Shown here in pieces: positions 55,274 to 64,000 of a DNA stretch of 64,000 nucleotides (position 1 is its first letter; each line of letters begins with the position of its first letter). The notes beneath the pieces are model-generated. The model saw nothing but the letters and a program-made list of their open reading frames with translations. It had not been told where the DNA came from and did not search any database. The DNA is taken from positions 1,674,001 to 1,738,000 of the forward strand of contig NZ_CP061304.1 in assembly GCF_018687735.1 (NCBI RefSeq), written 5' to 3'. Origin of the DNA: Polynucleobacter sp. MG-5-Ahmo-C2. GTDB taxonomy: Bacteria; Pseudomonadota; Gammaproteobacteria; Burkholderiales; Burkholderiaceae. Made by a program: the position numbers and the translations under genes.

Positions 55274-56792
55274 TTTGATCTTTGTTCGCTATGTCTTTTG
55301 GTTTAAATGCTGGACCACTGCGATTCCACCAGCCGCCGCCCAATGCTGCAAATAACGCTGCTGTATCAGAAAAACGGGTTGCTTGAGCCGCGACCGATTT
55401 CACTTTTGCTTGTTGATACTGATTTTGGTAATAGAGAACTGCTAAGTAACTTGCAGTGCCCAATTTATATTGCTGCTGAACTAAGTCCAATGTTTCATAG
55501 GCATAACGCTCTGCATCTGATGCTGCCTTCAAAGCTTGAGCGCCAGTTTCAAGAGCGCGCAATGCATTTGCCACTTCTTGAAAAGCATTTAAGACCGTCG
55601 CCTGATACTGGAAAGCCGCTTGTTCGTAATTGGCTATTGCACCGCGACGTTGTGCCAATAACTGACCGCCCTGAAACAGTGGCTGCAAAATACCGCCACC
55701 AAGCGTCCATAAGGAAGAGTTCGGGCCAAACAAATTATTAGAGGTTAACGAGGCGGCACCAATCGAGCCAGTGATATTGAACTGTGGCAACAAATTTGCA
55801 GTTGCCACGCCCACAAATGCATTCTGCGCCTTTAACTGAGCCTCTGCAGCCCTCACATCGGGGCGCTGACGTACTAAGCTTGATGGAACCGAGAGGGGTA
55901 ATTTTTCAGGCAAGTGCAAATTAGAAAGATCAAACTTTGTAATATTGGCATTGCTAGGTAGCTCACCAACAAGTACTGCTAGCTGATTACGCGCAAATGC
56001 TAAATTACGCTCGTAAGTAAATAGATCCACTTGGGAGTTGGCAACTAAAGTTTGCTGAGAGGTGAGGTCAACTTTATTTACCGTGCCAATCTTCAATTGC
56101 TTTTCTGTCACTGCCGCCAAATTGGTTTGGGCCTTCAAGATTTCTTCCGTTGCCTGCATTTGTGCACGTAATGCTGCTTCTTTAACCGCACTAGTCACAA
56201 CGTTGGCAGTCAATGATAGATAGGCTCCTTCCAGCTGAAACTGAGCAACTTCTGCTTGCGCTCTAGCGCCTTCGACTGCGCGACGCGCACCACCAAAGAC
56301 ATCTAACTTATAAGTTACATTCACAGAGGTGTTGTAAAGGTTATAAGTGTCACTTCCGTAATTCACACCATAGACTGCTGAAGGTTGTTTTTGCCTGACT
56401 GCACTCGCACCCAAACCAACTGCTGGAAAATATTGCCCTCCAATTTGTGCGTTAACGTTTTCTTGTGCGGCACGAAGCGCCGCATCCGCAGCGCCTAAAT
56501 TTGGGTTTTGCTCAAGAGCCCTTTTAATCAAAGCATCAAGCTCTGGAGATTTATAAAGCTCCCACCACTGAGCCTCTATATCCTCCCCCTCAGCAAATTC
56601 TTGAGGAGTGCCGCCTGGAACGCCGGGGGCAGTAGTCAATTTTTGAGTAAGTGGACTCTCTGTATAAGACTTAGTCTTCGGAGCATCGGGTTGCTTAAAG
56701 TCTGGTCCAACCGCACAAGCAGATAGAACTCCTGCACAAATCAGCAGAAGTAAATTCAAACGCAAAGTGGGGAGAGCTTTTGACAGAAACAT
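55251..56792 (-). CDS. RND efflux outer-membrane factor (NodT family lipoprotein)
   Basis: A 513-residue TolC-like channel protein. The signal peptide ends in LSAC near residue 25, so the mature N-terminus is lipidated. GEDIEAQWWELYKSPELDALIKRALEQNPNLGAADAALRAAQENV, split over the first helix pair, and RQRPDVRAAEAQLKAQNAFVGVATANLLPQFN in the second repeat are NodT hallmarks. It is the first gene of the operon, ahead of the adaptor and pump, whereas the order adaptor-pump-factor is more frequent. The C-terminal tail (WWNRSGPAFKPKD) is short and hydrophilic. Confidence 0.95.
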   Translation of the reverse strand: MFLSKALPTLRLNLLLLICAGVLSACAVGPDFKQPDAPKTKSYTESPLTQKLTTAPGVPGGTPQEFAEGEDIEAQWWELYKSPELDALIKRALEQNPNLGAADAALRAAQENVNAQIGGQYFPAVGLGASAVRQKQPSAVYGVNYGSDTYNLYNTSVNVTYKLDVFGGARRAVEGARAQAEVAQFQLEGAYLSLTANVVTSAVKEAALRAQMQATEEILKAQTNLAAVTEKQLKIGTVNKVDLTSQQTLVANSQVDLFTYERNLAFARNQLAVLVGELPSNANITKFDLSNLHLPEKLPLSVPSSLVRQRPDVRAAEAQLKAQNAFVGVATANLLPQFNITGSIGAASLTSNNLFGPNSSLWTLGGGILQPLFQGGQLLAQRRGAIANYEQAAFQYQATVLNAFQEVANALRALETGAQALKAASDAERYAYETLDLVQQQYKLGTASYLAVLYYQNQYQQAKVKSVAAQATRFSDTAALFAALGGGWWNRSGPAFKPKDIANKDQNETSGKN

Positions 56793-56843
56793 GAATTACA
56801 ACAAATATCCTCTTTTAGAAGAGTTATTTGAACACAAAAATAC

Positions 56844-56869
56844 AATCAGGGCCTCGTAAAGCCCTGATT
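56844..56869 (-). terminator. Terminator after the glmU-glmS operon
   Basis: A 9-bp perfect stem AATCAGGGC/GCCCTGATT (56844-56852 with 56861-56869) encloses an 8-base loop; on the minus strand it is followed by GTATTTTTG. It lies 55 bases past the glmS stop and before the efflux operon. Confidence 0.8.
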
Positions 56870-56923
56870 TAAATACTTAAATTTGTTCACAACCAGCGAG
56901 GGAAGTCAACTGAAGATTGCGCC

Positions 56924-58756
56924 TTATTCCACCGTCACACTCTTCGCAAGATTTCTTGGTTTATCCACATCGGTGCCGCGTGCACAAGCAGTGTGATACG
57001 CCAATAGCTGCAGTGGAACTACGTGCAATATAGGAGATAAATTGCCGTAATGCTCAGGTAAGCGGATGACATTAATGCCTTCAGTGCTAACGATATTTGT
57101 ATCTTGGTCAGCAAAGACATACAACTTGCCGCCACGTGCCTTCACTTCCTGCATATTAGACTTCAGCTTTTCTAGAAGCAGGTCATTAGGGGCAACCGTT
57201 ACAACTGGCATCTTCTCGGTCACTAATGCCAAGGGACCGTGCTTGAGCTCGCCAGCCGGATAGGCTTCGGCATGAATATAAGAAATCTCTTTTAATTTCA
57301 GCGCACCCTCAAGTGCGATTGGGTAATGTAGTCCACGACCCAAAAAGAGCGCATTCTCACACTTCGAAAATGCATCACTCCAGGCAATGATTTGTGGCTC
57401 AAGCGCCAACACGGCATGCAGCGCTTTAGGTAAATGACGCAGTTCACGAAGAAGCTCTTTTTCTTTTTCAGCAGAAATCTTGCCTGCTCGTTTCGCAAGC
57501 GAGACTGCCAAAAGGTACAAAGCCAATAACTGGGTCGTAAATGCTTTAGTTGATGCGACGCCAATCTCAGCGCCAGCCTTGGTCAAGAAATGCCAACCCG
57601 TTTCGCGAACCATCGCACTACTAGCGACATTACATATTGCCAAGGTGAACTGGTGTCCCAAGGCCTTCGCATGACGAAGTGCCGCCAAAGTATCTGCAGT
57701 CTCGCCAGATTGAGAAACCACCACAATAAGTGTATTTGGATTTGGCACAGTCGTACGATATCGATACTCACTAGCAATCTCAACTTGAGTTGGAATACAG
57801 GCAATCTCTTCAAGCCAATATTTAGCGACACAAGCTGAGTAATAACTTGTGCCGCAAGCCAAAATTAAAATTTGATCAAATTTTCTCCAGCTTTCTGGAT
57901 TAGCATTAAAAAGTTCTGGGCCAAAAGAAGTGATATTGGCCAGCGTATCGCCAATCGCTCGAGGTTGCTCAAAGATCTCTTTTTGCATGTAATGCTGATA
58001 AGGCCCGAGGTCCACAGAGTCTGCCTGTGCAGGCATTGGCTTGCGATCTCTTTGTACAAACTTTCCAGATTGGTCAATGACTTGCGAGCCTTCTGCTGTG
58101 AGGATGGCGACATCCCCCTCTTCCAAGTACATCATTGAACTGGCACGCCCAGCCAAGGCAAGTGCATCTGAGGCTAAAAAGTTTTCATGCTCACCAAGGG
58201 CCACCACCAGGGGCGAGCCAACACGAGCCCCTACAAGAGTAGTTGGATTATCTTGAGCAATCACACCAATCGCATATGCACCATGCAATTTAGGCAAAAC
58301 TGCTCTGACTGATTGAGCAATATCTTTTTGACCATCGCTAATATATTGCTGATGAATTAAATGGGCAATGACTTCAGTATCAGTCTCAGAGGTAAATACA
58401 TAACCAGCAAGCTTTAACTCTGCCCGGAGAGTTTCATAATTCTCAATAATGCCGTTATGCACAACAGCAATCAGACCATTAGAAATATGGGGGTGTGCAT
58501 TTTGCGTATCTGGCTTGCCATGTGTTGCCCAGCGTGTATGGGCAATGCCAATAGTGCCGATAAACTCTTTACCCTGCTCAGCTAACTCAGAAACACGAGC
58601 GGTGGTGCGGGCTCTTTCAATGGGGTGCTTTGCATCGCCTTCATTAATAACTGCAAAACCACAAGAGTCATAACCGCGGTACTCAAGGCGACGCAAGCCT
58701 TCAACCAATACATCAACAATATTTTGATGAGATGCTGCGCCAACAATACCGCACAT
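56924..58756 (-). CDS. glmS: Glutamine-fructose-6-phosphate aminotransferase (isomerizing)
   Basis: First enzyme of the hexosamine pathway, making glucosamine-6-phosphate for peptidoglycan and LPS. The 610 residues have the Ntn-type glutaminase domain (mature Cys1 in [24 protein letters not shown] and [10 protein letters not shown]) and two SIS isomerase domains ([27 protein letters not shown]), ending in LAKSVTVE. Its ATG shares one base with the glmU stop (TAATG). No glmS ribozyme is expected or seen. Confidence 0.98.
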   Translation of the reverse strand: MCGIVGAASHQNIVDVLVEGLRRLEYRGYDSCGFAVINEGDAKHPIERARTTARVSELAEQGKEFIGTIGIAHTRWATHGKPDTQNAHPHISNGLIAVVHNGIIENYETLRAELKLAGYVFTSETDTEVIAHLIHQQYISDGQKDIAQSVRAVLPKLHGAYAIGVIAQDNPTTLVGARVGSPLVVALGEHENFLASDALALAGRASSMMYLEEGDVAILTAEGSQVIDQSGKFVQRDRKPMPAQADSVDLGPYQHYMQKEIFEQPRAIGDTLANITSFGPELFNANPESWRKFDQILILACGTSYYSACVAKYWLEEIACIPTQVEIASEYRYRTTVPNPNTLIVVVSQSGETADTLAALRHAKALGHQFTLAICNVASSAMVRETGWHFLTKAGAEIGVASTKAFTTQLLALYLLAVSLAKRAGKISAEKEKELLRELRHLPKALHAVLALEPQIIAWSDAFSKCENALFLGRGLHYPIALEGALKLKEISYIHAEAYPAGELKHGPLALVTEKMPVVTVAPNDLLLEKLKSNMQEVKARGGKLYVFADQDTNIVSTEGINVIRLPEHYGNLSPILHVVPLQLLAYHTACARGTDVDKPRNLAKSVTVE

Positions 58757-60231
58757 TATTTTTTACCCTTTGCGGTTTTTTTGGCAGTAACTTTCTTAAT
58801 TACTACTTTCTTTGCAACAGGTTTTTTCTCTTGCTTAACGGGGCGCTGCCACTGCAAAGACACTTGTCGCGCTCTTGATACTGTAAGCTGATTTGCGGGG
58901 GCATCTTTTGTGAGAGTAGTGCCGGCACCCAATGTAGCGCCACGCCCGACACGAACTGGGGCAACCAATTGCGTATCAGAACCAATGAAAACATCATCTT
59001 CAATAATAGTTTGGTGTTTATTCACGCCATCGTAATTACAGGTAATCGTGCCAGCACCAATATTGACTCTAGAGCCCACAATCGAATCACCGACGTAAGC
59101 TAAGTGGTTTGCTTTGCTATTTGCAGCAATCTTGCTGTTCTTCACTTCAACGAAGTTACCAATATGAACATCGTTTGATAAATCAGTACCTGGACGTAAA
59201 CGTGCATATGGGCCAATGATTGACTGATTGCCAACTTTGGCGCCATTAATATGACTATAGGCATACACCGAAACGCCTTTACCAATGTCGCTGTCCCGAA
59301 TCACGCAGTAAGGGCCAATTGTTGTGCCCGCTGCCAGAGTGACGCAGCCTTCAAAGATACAGCCCACATCAATAAAAACATCAGTACCACACTCAAGTGT
59401 GCCACGTACATCAATGCGTGCAGGGTCAGCTAATGACACACCAGCATTCATCAACTGATTAGCAATATTGAGCTGATGGATTCGCTCTAAGGCCGCCAAC
59501 TGATCACGACTATTGACGCCAACTGTTTCAAATTCATCATCAGCCTGAGTTGTGCGAATCGGCACGCCATCTTTGACGGCCATCGCAATCACATCAGTTA
59601 AATAGTATTCCCCCTGAGCATTACTGGCGCGCAAGGATTTAAGCCATTTCTTCAATGCATTGGTAGGTAAAACCATAATGCCCGTATTAATTTCGCAAAT
59701 CGCTTTTTGTGCTGATGTTGCATCTTTTTCTTCAACAATTTCTTTTACCGAACCATCGGTGTCACGAACAATACGGCCATAACCTGTTGGGTTGGCAAGA
59801 TTTTGAGTAAGTAATACCAATGCAGAATCTTGGCCTCGTACTCCGTCAGCCAACTTCGCGAGCTTACTCAAAGTTTGTTTACTGGTCAGCGGCACATCCC
59901 CATACAAAACCAAAGTAGGCTCTTGTACATCGAGTTTTGGAAGTGCTTGCAAGAGCGCATGTCCAGTGCCCTTTTGCTCGGCCTGGAGTGTAGTGCTGAC
60001 TTTGCTAAAACTAGGGTCTACTTTGCTTGCATTAGCCAGGAATTCTTTGACGTCAGAGGCACCGTGCCCTACCACCACAATCGGACCAGATTTAGTCTGC
60101 TTATTTTGTAGTGATAAAGCAGTAACTAAAACGTGCTGAAGGAGGGGTTTTCCTGCCAAAGTTTGCAGGACCTTGGGCAAGGCGGACTTCATCCGCTTTC
60201 CTTGCCCGGCAGCCAAGATGACGATATTCAT
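58756..60231 (-). CDS. glmU: Bifunctional GlmU (uridyltransferase/acetyltransferase) with Lys-rich tail
   Basis: Makes UDP-GlcNAc from glucosamine-1-phosphate. The uridyltransferase half has [17 protein letters not shown] (7-23) and the C-terminal left-handed beta-helix has hexapeptide repeats and [15 protein letters not shown]. At 491 residues it is longer than E. coli GlmU (456): a tail from about residue 467 is dominated by lysine and valine ([18 protein letters not shown]). The start overlaps ttcA by ATGA. Confidence 0.97.
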   Translation of the reverse strand: MNIVILAAGQGKRMKSALPKVLQTLAGKPLLQHVLVTALSLQNKQTKSGPIVVVGHGASDVKEFLANASKVDPSFSKVSTTLQAEQKGTGHALLQALPKLDVQEPTLVLYGDVPLTSKQTLSKLAKLADGVRGQDSALVLLTQNLANPTGYGRIVRDTDGSVKEIVEEKDATSAQKAICEINTGIMVLPTNALKKWLKSLRASNAQGEYYLTDVIAMAVKDGVPIRTTQADDEFETVGVNSRDQLAALERIHQLNIANQLMNAGVSLADPARIDVRGTLECGTDVFIDVGCIFEGCVTLAAGTTIGPYCVIRDSDIGKGVSVYAYSHINGAKVGNQSIIGPYARLRPGTDLSNDVHIGNFVEVKNSKIAANSKANHLAYVGDSIVGSRVNIGAGTITCNYDGVNKHQTIIEDDVFIGSDTQLVAPVRVGRGATLGAGTTLTKDAPANQLTVSRARQVSLQWQRPVKQEKKPVAKKVVIKKVTAKKTAKGKK

Positions 60232-61136
60232 AGAGAGGGATTATAAATCCCCTGGATGAGGGTGCCACAAGCCAATTCATCTAATTCAGATTCATCAATG
60301 GCCTTATCTCCGGATGATCTTGCGGCGATACCAGATAACTCAGTAGAAATTTCTAGATTCTGGAAGTCAAAAGCTTCTCCATCCATTAAATGGGATGGAA
60401 CGATGTGATGCATTGAGCGAAACAGATTCTCTACACGGCCAGGGTACTTTTTCTCCCAGTCACGTAGCATTTCCTTCATTACTTGGCGCTGAAGATTCGG
60501 CTGACTTCCACACAAATCACAAGGGATGATCGGAAAATTCATATCGCCCGCATAACGCTCTAATAATTTCTCAGGAACATAGGCCAGAGGACGAATAACG
60601 ATATGCTTGCCGTCATCAGAGCGTAACTTTGGCGGCATCCCTTTTAGCTTGCCCGCATAAAACATATTGAGCATCAGAGTTTCCAGAATGTCATCTCGAT
60701 GGTGACCTAAAGCAATCTTAGTCGCCCCCAATTCATCTGCCACACGATACAAAATGCCGCGGCGTAAACGCGAACATAAACCGCAAGTTGTTTTTCCTTC
60801 CGGAATAACGCGCTTCACAATGCTGTAAGTATCTTGTTCTTCAATATGAAACTGAACGCCCAAGCTCTTTAAATAGTTTGGCAGTATCTCTGCAGGAAAA
60901 TTAGGCTGCTTCTGATCAAGGTTGACAGCCACAATCTCAAAATGAATCGGTGCACGCTCACGTAACTTCATCAAAATATCTAGCATGGCATAACTATCCT
61001 TGCCGCCTGATACACAGACCATAACTTTGTCGCCATCCTCAATCATGCCAAAGTCACCGATGGCTTGACCCACCAAACGGCAGAGTTTTTTCTCTAGCTT
61101 ATTTTCTTCGAAGACAACTTTACGAATATCACCCAT
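60228..61136 (-). CDS. ttcA: tRNA 2-thiocytidine biosynthesis protein TtcA
   Basis: ATP-dependent iron-sulfur enzyme that thiolates C32 of some tRNAs. The 302 residues have the PP-loop [11 protein letters not shown] (about 44-54), the CGLC pair ([11 protein letters not shown]) and the later PCDLCGSQ cysteines that ligate the cluster. [16 protein letters not shown] is a further family motif. It is followed by glmU with a 4-base overlap. The folB stop lies 10 bases before its start. Confidence 0.97.
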   Translation of the reverse strand: MGDIRKVVFEENKLEKKLCRLVGQAIGDFGMIEDGDKVMVCVSGGKDSYAMLDILMKLRERAPIHFEIVAVNLDQKQPNFPAEILPNYLKSLGVQFHIEEQDTYSIVKRVIPEGKTTCGLCSRLRRGILYRVADELGATKIALGHHRDDILETLMLNMFYAGKLKGMPPKLRSDDGKHIVIRPLAYVPEKLLERYAGDMNFPIIPCDLCGSQPNLQRQVMKEMLRDWEKKYPGRVENLFRSMHHIVPSHLMDGEAFDFQNLEISTELSGIAARSSGDKAIDESELDELACGTLIQGIYNPSL

Positions 61137-61146
61137 GACAACTCAC

Positions 61147-61542
61147 TTACGCTTGCTTAATCCGAAATACTTCAACGCCAACAGAATGACAGTCTGGATA
61201 AACGTCTGGCTTTGCCGTGCTAACGCGTGCTGCCAATACTTTAGGGTGGGCCAGCATTGCCTCAATAATGTCATCGCAAAAGGTCTCCTGTAGATGGATA
61301 TGGCCTTTAGAAGCACGCGCCTTAATGGTCTCGCGCATGAAGTCATAATCAACCACTTCATCCAATTGATCATTCCTTGGCGTACTCATTGCAAATGGAA
61401 TGTATAGATCAACATTCAGAATCACTCGCTGCTCTGCTTTTTTTTCAAAATCATGCACGCCGATGTTGATATAGATTTCATAGTCACGCAAAAATAAACG
61501 ACGGCAGTCTATAAGAGCTGGATGAGAAAGAATAGCGTGCAT
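61147..61542 (-). CDS. folB: Dihydroneopterin aldolase (FolB)
   Basis: Converts 7,8-dihydroneopterin to 6-hydroxymethyl-dihydropterin in folate synthesis. The 131 residues show the family segments RDYEIYINIGVHDFEKKAEQRVILNVDL and the catalytic-site DEVVDYDFMRETIKA, then a central histidine in KGHIHLQETFCDDI. The N-terminal extension of about 17 residues before the first strand is longer than usual. It lies 11 bases after a pteridine-reductase-like SDR gene, both probably in folate metabolism. Confidence 0.95.
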   Translation of the reverse strand: MHAILSHPALIDCRRLFLRDYEIYINIGVHDFEKKAEQRVILNVDLYIPFAMSTPRNDQLDEVVDYDFMRETIKARASKGHIHLQETFCDDIIEAMLAHPKVLAARVSTAKPDVYPDCHSVGVEVFRIKQA

Positions 61543-61553
61543 AAATAATCTAC

Positions 61554-62360
61554 TTAATTTGTCTTAAACATTACATCGCGTGATGATGGTAGCAAATGTT
61601 GACCACCGTCAACATACAAAGTGGTTCCAGTAATGGCATTAGCCTGCGCCAAAAATACCGCTGCTGTAGAAACATCATTTGGTGTTGATGACTTTCCTAA
61701 TGGCGTCATCTGATGTGCTTTTGCAAACCCATCATTGGTTTGATCACCTGAGGGCAAAGAAATTCCTGGCGCCAAGCCCACGACTCTGAGGTGAGGAGCA
61801 AAATCTGTTGCCAATACTTCAACCGAAGTTGCTAGTGCAGCTTTAGATAAGGTGTATGACAAATAATCCGGATTGAGATTAATTAACTTTTGATCGAGCA
61901 ATTGAATGACTGATGGCAAATACTCATCATCTGCTTTAATGACATTATTTTTCTGATGCTCAAACATTAATTGAGATAGCAGAATCGGTGCGGTCAAATT
62001 AACCTGCATATGGCTCTGCAAACTGCCAGCATTTAGTGGTGAATTTGAACTAGCGCGATCATACTCAAATATGGATGCGCTATTCACTAGGCAATGCAAG
62101 TTTCCAAATTGTTTAACGACTGCAGCAAAGAGCTTGTTGATAGCGGTCTCATCTGCCAAATCCGCCTGAAAAGCCTGAGATTTAACTCCCATCATCTCGA
62201 TTTCTGTGACGGTTTCATTGGCCTCGTGCTCAGATCGCCCATAATGAACAGCCACATCCCATCCTTGGCGTGCAAACTCCAAAGCAATTTCCCGACCCAG
62301 GCGCTTAGCGGCGCCGGTCACTAAAACTGCTTTCTGTTTCCGGGATGAGGGTGAGTTCAA
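61554..62360 (-). CDS. SDR family pteridine reductase-like protein (FolM-like)
   Basis: A 268-residue SDR whose N-terminal motif VTGAAKRLGREIALEFARQG has Arg in the third glycine-loop position, the TGxxxRxG form typical of pteridine reductases. SxxxY-K positions are seen in YTLSKAALATSVEVL and the C-terminal GTTLYVDGGQHL is standard. FolM/PTR1 enzymes reduce dihydrobiopterin or dihydromonapterin. Adjacency to folB supports a folate or tetrahydropterin role, but substrate is inferred. Only 25 bases separate it from the divergent midA-like gene. Confidence 0.9.
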   Translation of the reverse strand: MNSPSSRKQKAVLVTGAAKRLGREIALEFARQGWDVAVHYGRSEHEANETVTEIEMMGVKSQAFQADLADETAINKLFAAVVKQFGNLHCLVNSASIFEYDRASSNSPLNAGSLQSHMQVNLTAPILLSQLMFEHQKNNVIKADDEYLPSVIQLLDQKLINLNPDYLSYTLSKAALATSVEVLATDFAPHLRVVGLAPGISLPSGDQTNDGFAKAHQMTPLGKSSTPNDVSTAAVFLAQANAITGTTLYVDGGQHLLPSSRDVMFKTN

Positions 62361-62385
62361 TTAAATTCTCTTAGACTAGCGAGCT

Positions 62386-63573
62386 ATGGATATTACCTTG
62401 ACCAGCCTTGAAGCGGAGCATAGTGAGCTCCTCAAGGACAAAATAGCGTCTCAGATTGCCTCTCAGGGTGGCTGGTTGCCATTCTCTAGGTATATGGAGA
62501 TAGCTTTATATGAGCCTGGAATGGGCTATTACAGCGCTGGGGCGCACAAATTGGGTGCTGGCGGCGACTTCACCACAGCCCCCGAATTAAGCCCCCTCTT
62601 TGGGGCTGCCATTTGCTCCACCCTATTGCCGATTCTTGAGGGTCTCAAAGATAAAGGGCTTCCGACCCAAATTCTCGAATTTGGTGCTGGCACCGGTAAG
62701 CTTGCCAGCTCCATTTTGAGCCGCCTGCATGATCTCAACTTTAGCCTTGATCGCTATGACATGATCGAAATTTCTCCAGATTTAGCTCAGCGCCAACAAG
62801 AACGTATTAGTGGCCTTGTTCAAGAATTGAAGCTCTCCACAAAATGTCATTGGCTTAGCGAATTACCAACGGGTTTCAAAGGCGTCATTCTTGCTAATGA
62901 AGTAATCGACGCCATTCCTTGCGACGCCATCATTTACCAAAATGGATTTTGGTACTGGCATGGGGTTGGCTTTGAAAATGGCAAGCTCCACTGGAAAACG
63001 GGTTTGCCAGTGGAACAAGGGCTCTTACCTGAAAGCCTCTTAAGTGAACATTTTTCTGAAGGCTACGTCACTGAACTACATATGACTGCTGATGCCTGGA
63101 TACGCCAAATTGCAAAGCAATTAGATACTGGCCTATTTTTGACCTTGGACTATGGCTTTCCAGAAAGCGAGTACTACCACCCACAAAGACTCGAAGGCAC
63201 ATTGATGGCGCACCACCGCCATCACGCGATTCAAGATCCTTTCCATCTGCCAGGTCTTTGTGACTTAACAACGCACGTAGAGTGGTCACAAATTGCTCGT
63301 AGTGCGCTCGCTGAAAATGCAGATGATGTTTATCTCACAAATCAAGCGGCTTTCTTACTAGATGCCGGCATTGGAGATATTGCCCTAGAGATTGGCAATC
63401 CGAGTGATCCAGCCACTTTTTTGCCGATTTCAAATTCATTACAAAAACTGCTCTCTGAAGCCGAGATGGGTGAGCTTTTCAAGGCTTTTGCATTTTCTAA
63501 AAATCTAAAGGATTTACTACCTGAGCATTCTTTGGAAGACCTACCCGGACTGCGTGGCAGAAGTAGACTCTAA
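62386..63573 (+). CDS. MidA/NDUFAF7-like SAM-dependent methyltransferase
   Basis: A 395-residue class I methyltransferase. The N-terminal GGWLPFSRYMEIALYEPGMGYYSAGAHKLGAGGDFTTAPELSP, split by several blocks, and the SAM-binding EFGAGTGKLASSIL (about 106-119) match the COG1565 family. VILANEVIDAIPCDAI has the conserved acidic post-II motif. NDUFAF7 in mitochondria dimethylates an arginine of complex I; bacterial homologues are less studied. No nuo gene is near. The gene is convergent with the cca-like gene. Confidence 0.93.
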   Translation: MDITLTSLEAEHSELLKDKIASQIASQGGWLPFSRYMEIALYEPGMGYYSAGAHKLGAGGDFTTAPELSPLFGAAICSTLLPILEGLKDKGLPTQILEFGAGTGKLASSILSRLHDLNFSLDRYDMIEISPDLAQRQQERISGLVQELKLSTKCHWLSELPTGFKGVILANEVIDAIPCDAIIYQNGFWYWHGVGFENGKLHWKTGLPVEQGLLPESLLSEHFSEGYVTELHMTADAWIRQIAKQLDTGLFLTLDYGFPESEYYHPQRLEGTLMAHHRHHAIQDPFHLPGLCDLTTHVEWSQIARSALAENADDVYLTNQAAFLLDAGIGDIALEIGNPSDPATFLPISNSLQKLLSEAEMGELFKAFAFSKNLKDLLPEHSLEDLPGLRGRSRL

Positions 63574-63582
63574 AGCCTAGGA

Positions 63583-64000
63583 CTAAAGAGCTGCAGTAAT
63601 TGCGGCTAGCCTTGCAGACTCAAATGCGCTGCCAATGCGCTCACCATTAGATCGGTCTTGCGCTTCAATGCCAGCAATAATCTCTGCTGTATTCAACGCT
63701 TGTGCATTACGCATTGCCGTCGTCAACACAGAAACATTAAATCCGATTTTGTCAGCAAGATTTAGCAAGGCCTGACTGCGATCTGGTTTACGCCAAACAT
63801 CAGCACGATTAAACCAAGCCAAGATATCAACTGCTTGATACCTAGTTTCTGCGTACTGATTAATCAATGACCTCAGCCCACTAAAAATCTCAGCAAAGTC
63901 ACGCACTTCAATGGGCATACGCACACATTCAGCCCAAGAGCGAATTTCAGATGCAGGTAAATCCATCAAGGTAATGGCACAACGCTCTTCAAGGCTATCG
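63583..64000 (-). CDS. cca: C-terminal part of a probable CCA-adding enzyme (tRNA nucleotidyltransferase)
   Basis: Only about 138 residues are visible; the frame is open to the window edge, with no start codon yet required. The segment MPIEVRDFAEIFSGLRSLINQ followed by LAWFNRADVWRKPDRSQALLNLADKI matches the region after the catalytic and neck domains in beta-proteobacterial Cca, where the family has a similar R-AD/ALRKPERF sequence. The catalytic DxD motif is outside the window, so the call rests on similarity of the tail. An HD domain is not seen. Confidence 0.7.
   Translation of the reverse strand, partial: DSLEERCAITLMDLPASEIRSWAECVRMPIEVRDFAEIFSGLRSLINQYAETRYQAVDILAWFNRADVWRKPDRSQALLNLADKIGFNVSVLTTAMRNAQALNTAEIIAGIEAQDRSNGERIGSAFESARLAAITAAL

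Noticed and set aside
56870..56923. A small gene or glmS ribozyme downstream of glmS
   Set aside because: The space holds only the terminator tail and no open frame; ribozymes precede glmS and are found in Firmicutes.

Overview
The window looks like a stretch of core chromosome from a small-genome betaproteobacterium of the Burkholderiaceae, most likely Polynucleobacter or a close relative. This is an inference. It rests on moderate-to-low GC content, very tight gene packing, the order coxB-coxA-small protein-ctaG-DUF2970-coxC followed by surf1-ctaA-ctaB-sco, a methionine synthase split into two genes, a PhaM-type granule protein, and protein sequences that read as beta-proteobacterial throughout. 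I see no rRNA, tRNA, CRISPR array, insertion sequence or phage gene. No gene-free stretch exceeds about 300 bases.

Layout. 1-3041: the start of an M16 peptidase (minus), then ftsY and rpoH (plus). rpoH is preceded by a perfect CIRCE operator. 3067-12019: a respiratory block on the minus strand holding the aa3/caa3-type cytochrome c oxidase subunits and almost the whole assembly kit (CtaG/Cox11, SURF1, haem A and haem O synthases, Sco copper chaperone). A lone DUF2909 gene sits inside it on the plus strand. 12200-19456: a BioC-like methyltransferase, comF, trmL, gpsA-secB-grxC-rhodanese (minus), then gpmA-ctpA-moeB (plus). 19453-24179: a minus operon gshA-gshB-EIIA(Man)-HPr-EI, joining glutathione synthesis to an incomplete, probably regulatory, PTS. 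24284-27096: the nitrogen module TorF-like porin, glnK and amtB, ending in a strong terminator. 27360-34444: ubiK, then lipoate genes (lipB, lipA), a DUF493 protein, an alpha/beta hydrolase, a 2Fe-2S protein, a VanZ-family protein, birA-coaX and hldE2.

34538-39361: a five-gene plus-strand operon (glutathione peroxidase, FAD oxidoreductase, DUF1365, cyclopropane-fatty-acid-synthase-like methyltransferase, SDR). It looks like a membrane-lipid modification or oxidative-stress pathway and is the least understood system here. 39383-48290: dsbA, a SPOR protein, argS, DUF1840, split metH, PhaM, an MBL hydrolase and a 58-residue DUF1289 gene. 48305-50867: acuI/yhdH-like reductase, lipoprotein, flavin reductase and GST. 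50899-56792: a tripartite RND efflux operon with the outer-membrane factor first. 56924-62360: glmS-glmU-ttcA, folB and a pteridine-reductase-like SDR. 62386-64000: a MidA/NDUFAF7-like methyltransferase and the C-terminal end of what is probably cca.

The main themes are aerobic respiration, thiol and glutathione metabolism, and nitrogen control. Compactness is extreme: many neighbours overlap by ATGA or GTGA, three convergent pairs share exactly the four bases TTAA as both stop codons, and several divergent pairs have fewer than 40 bases between start codons.
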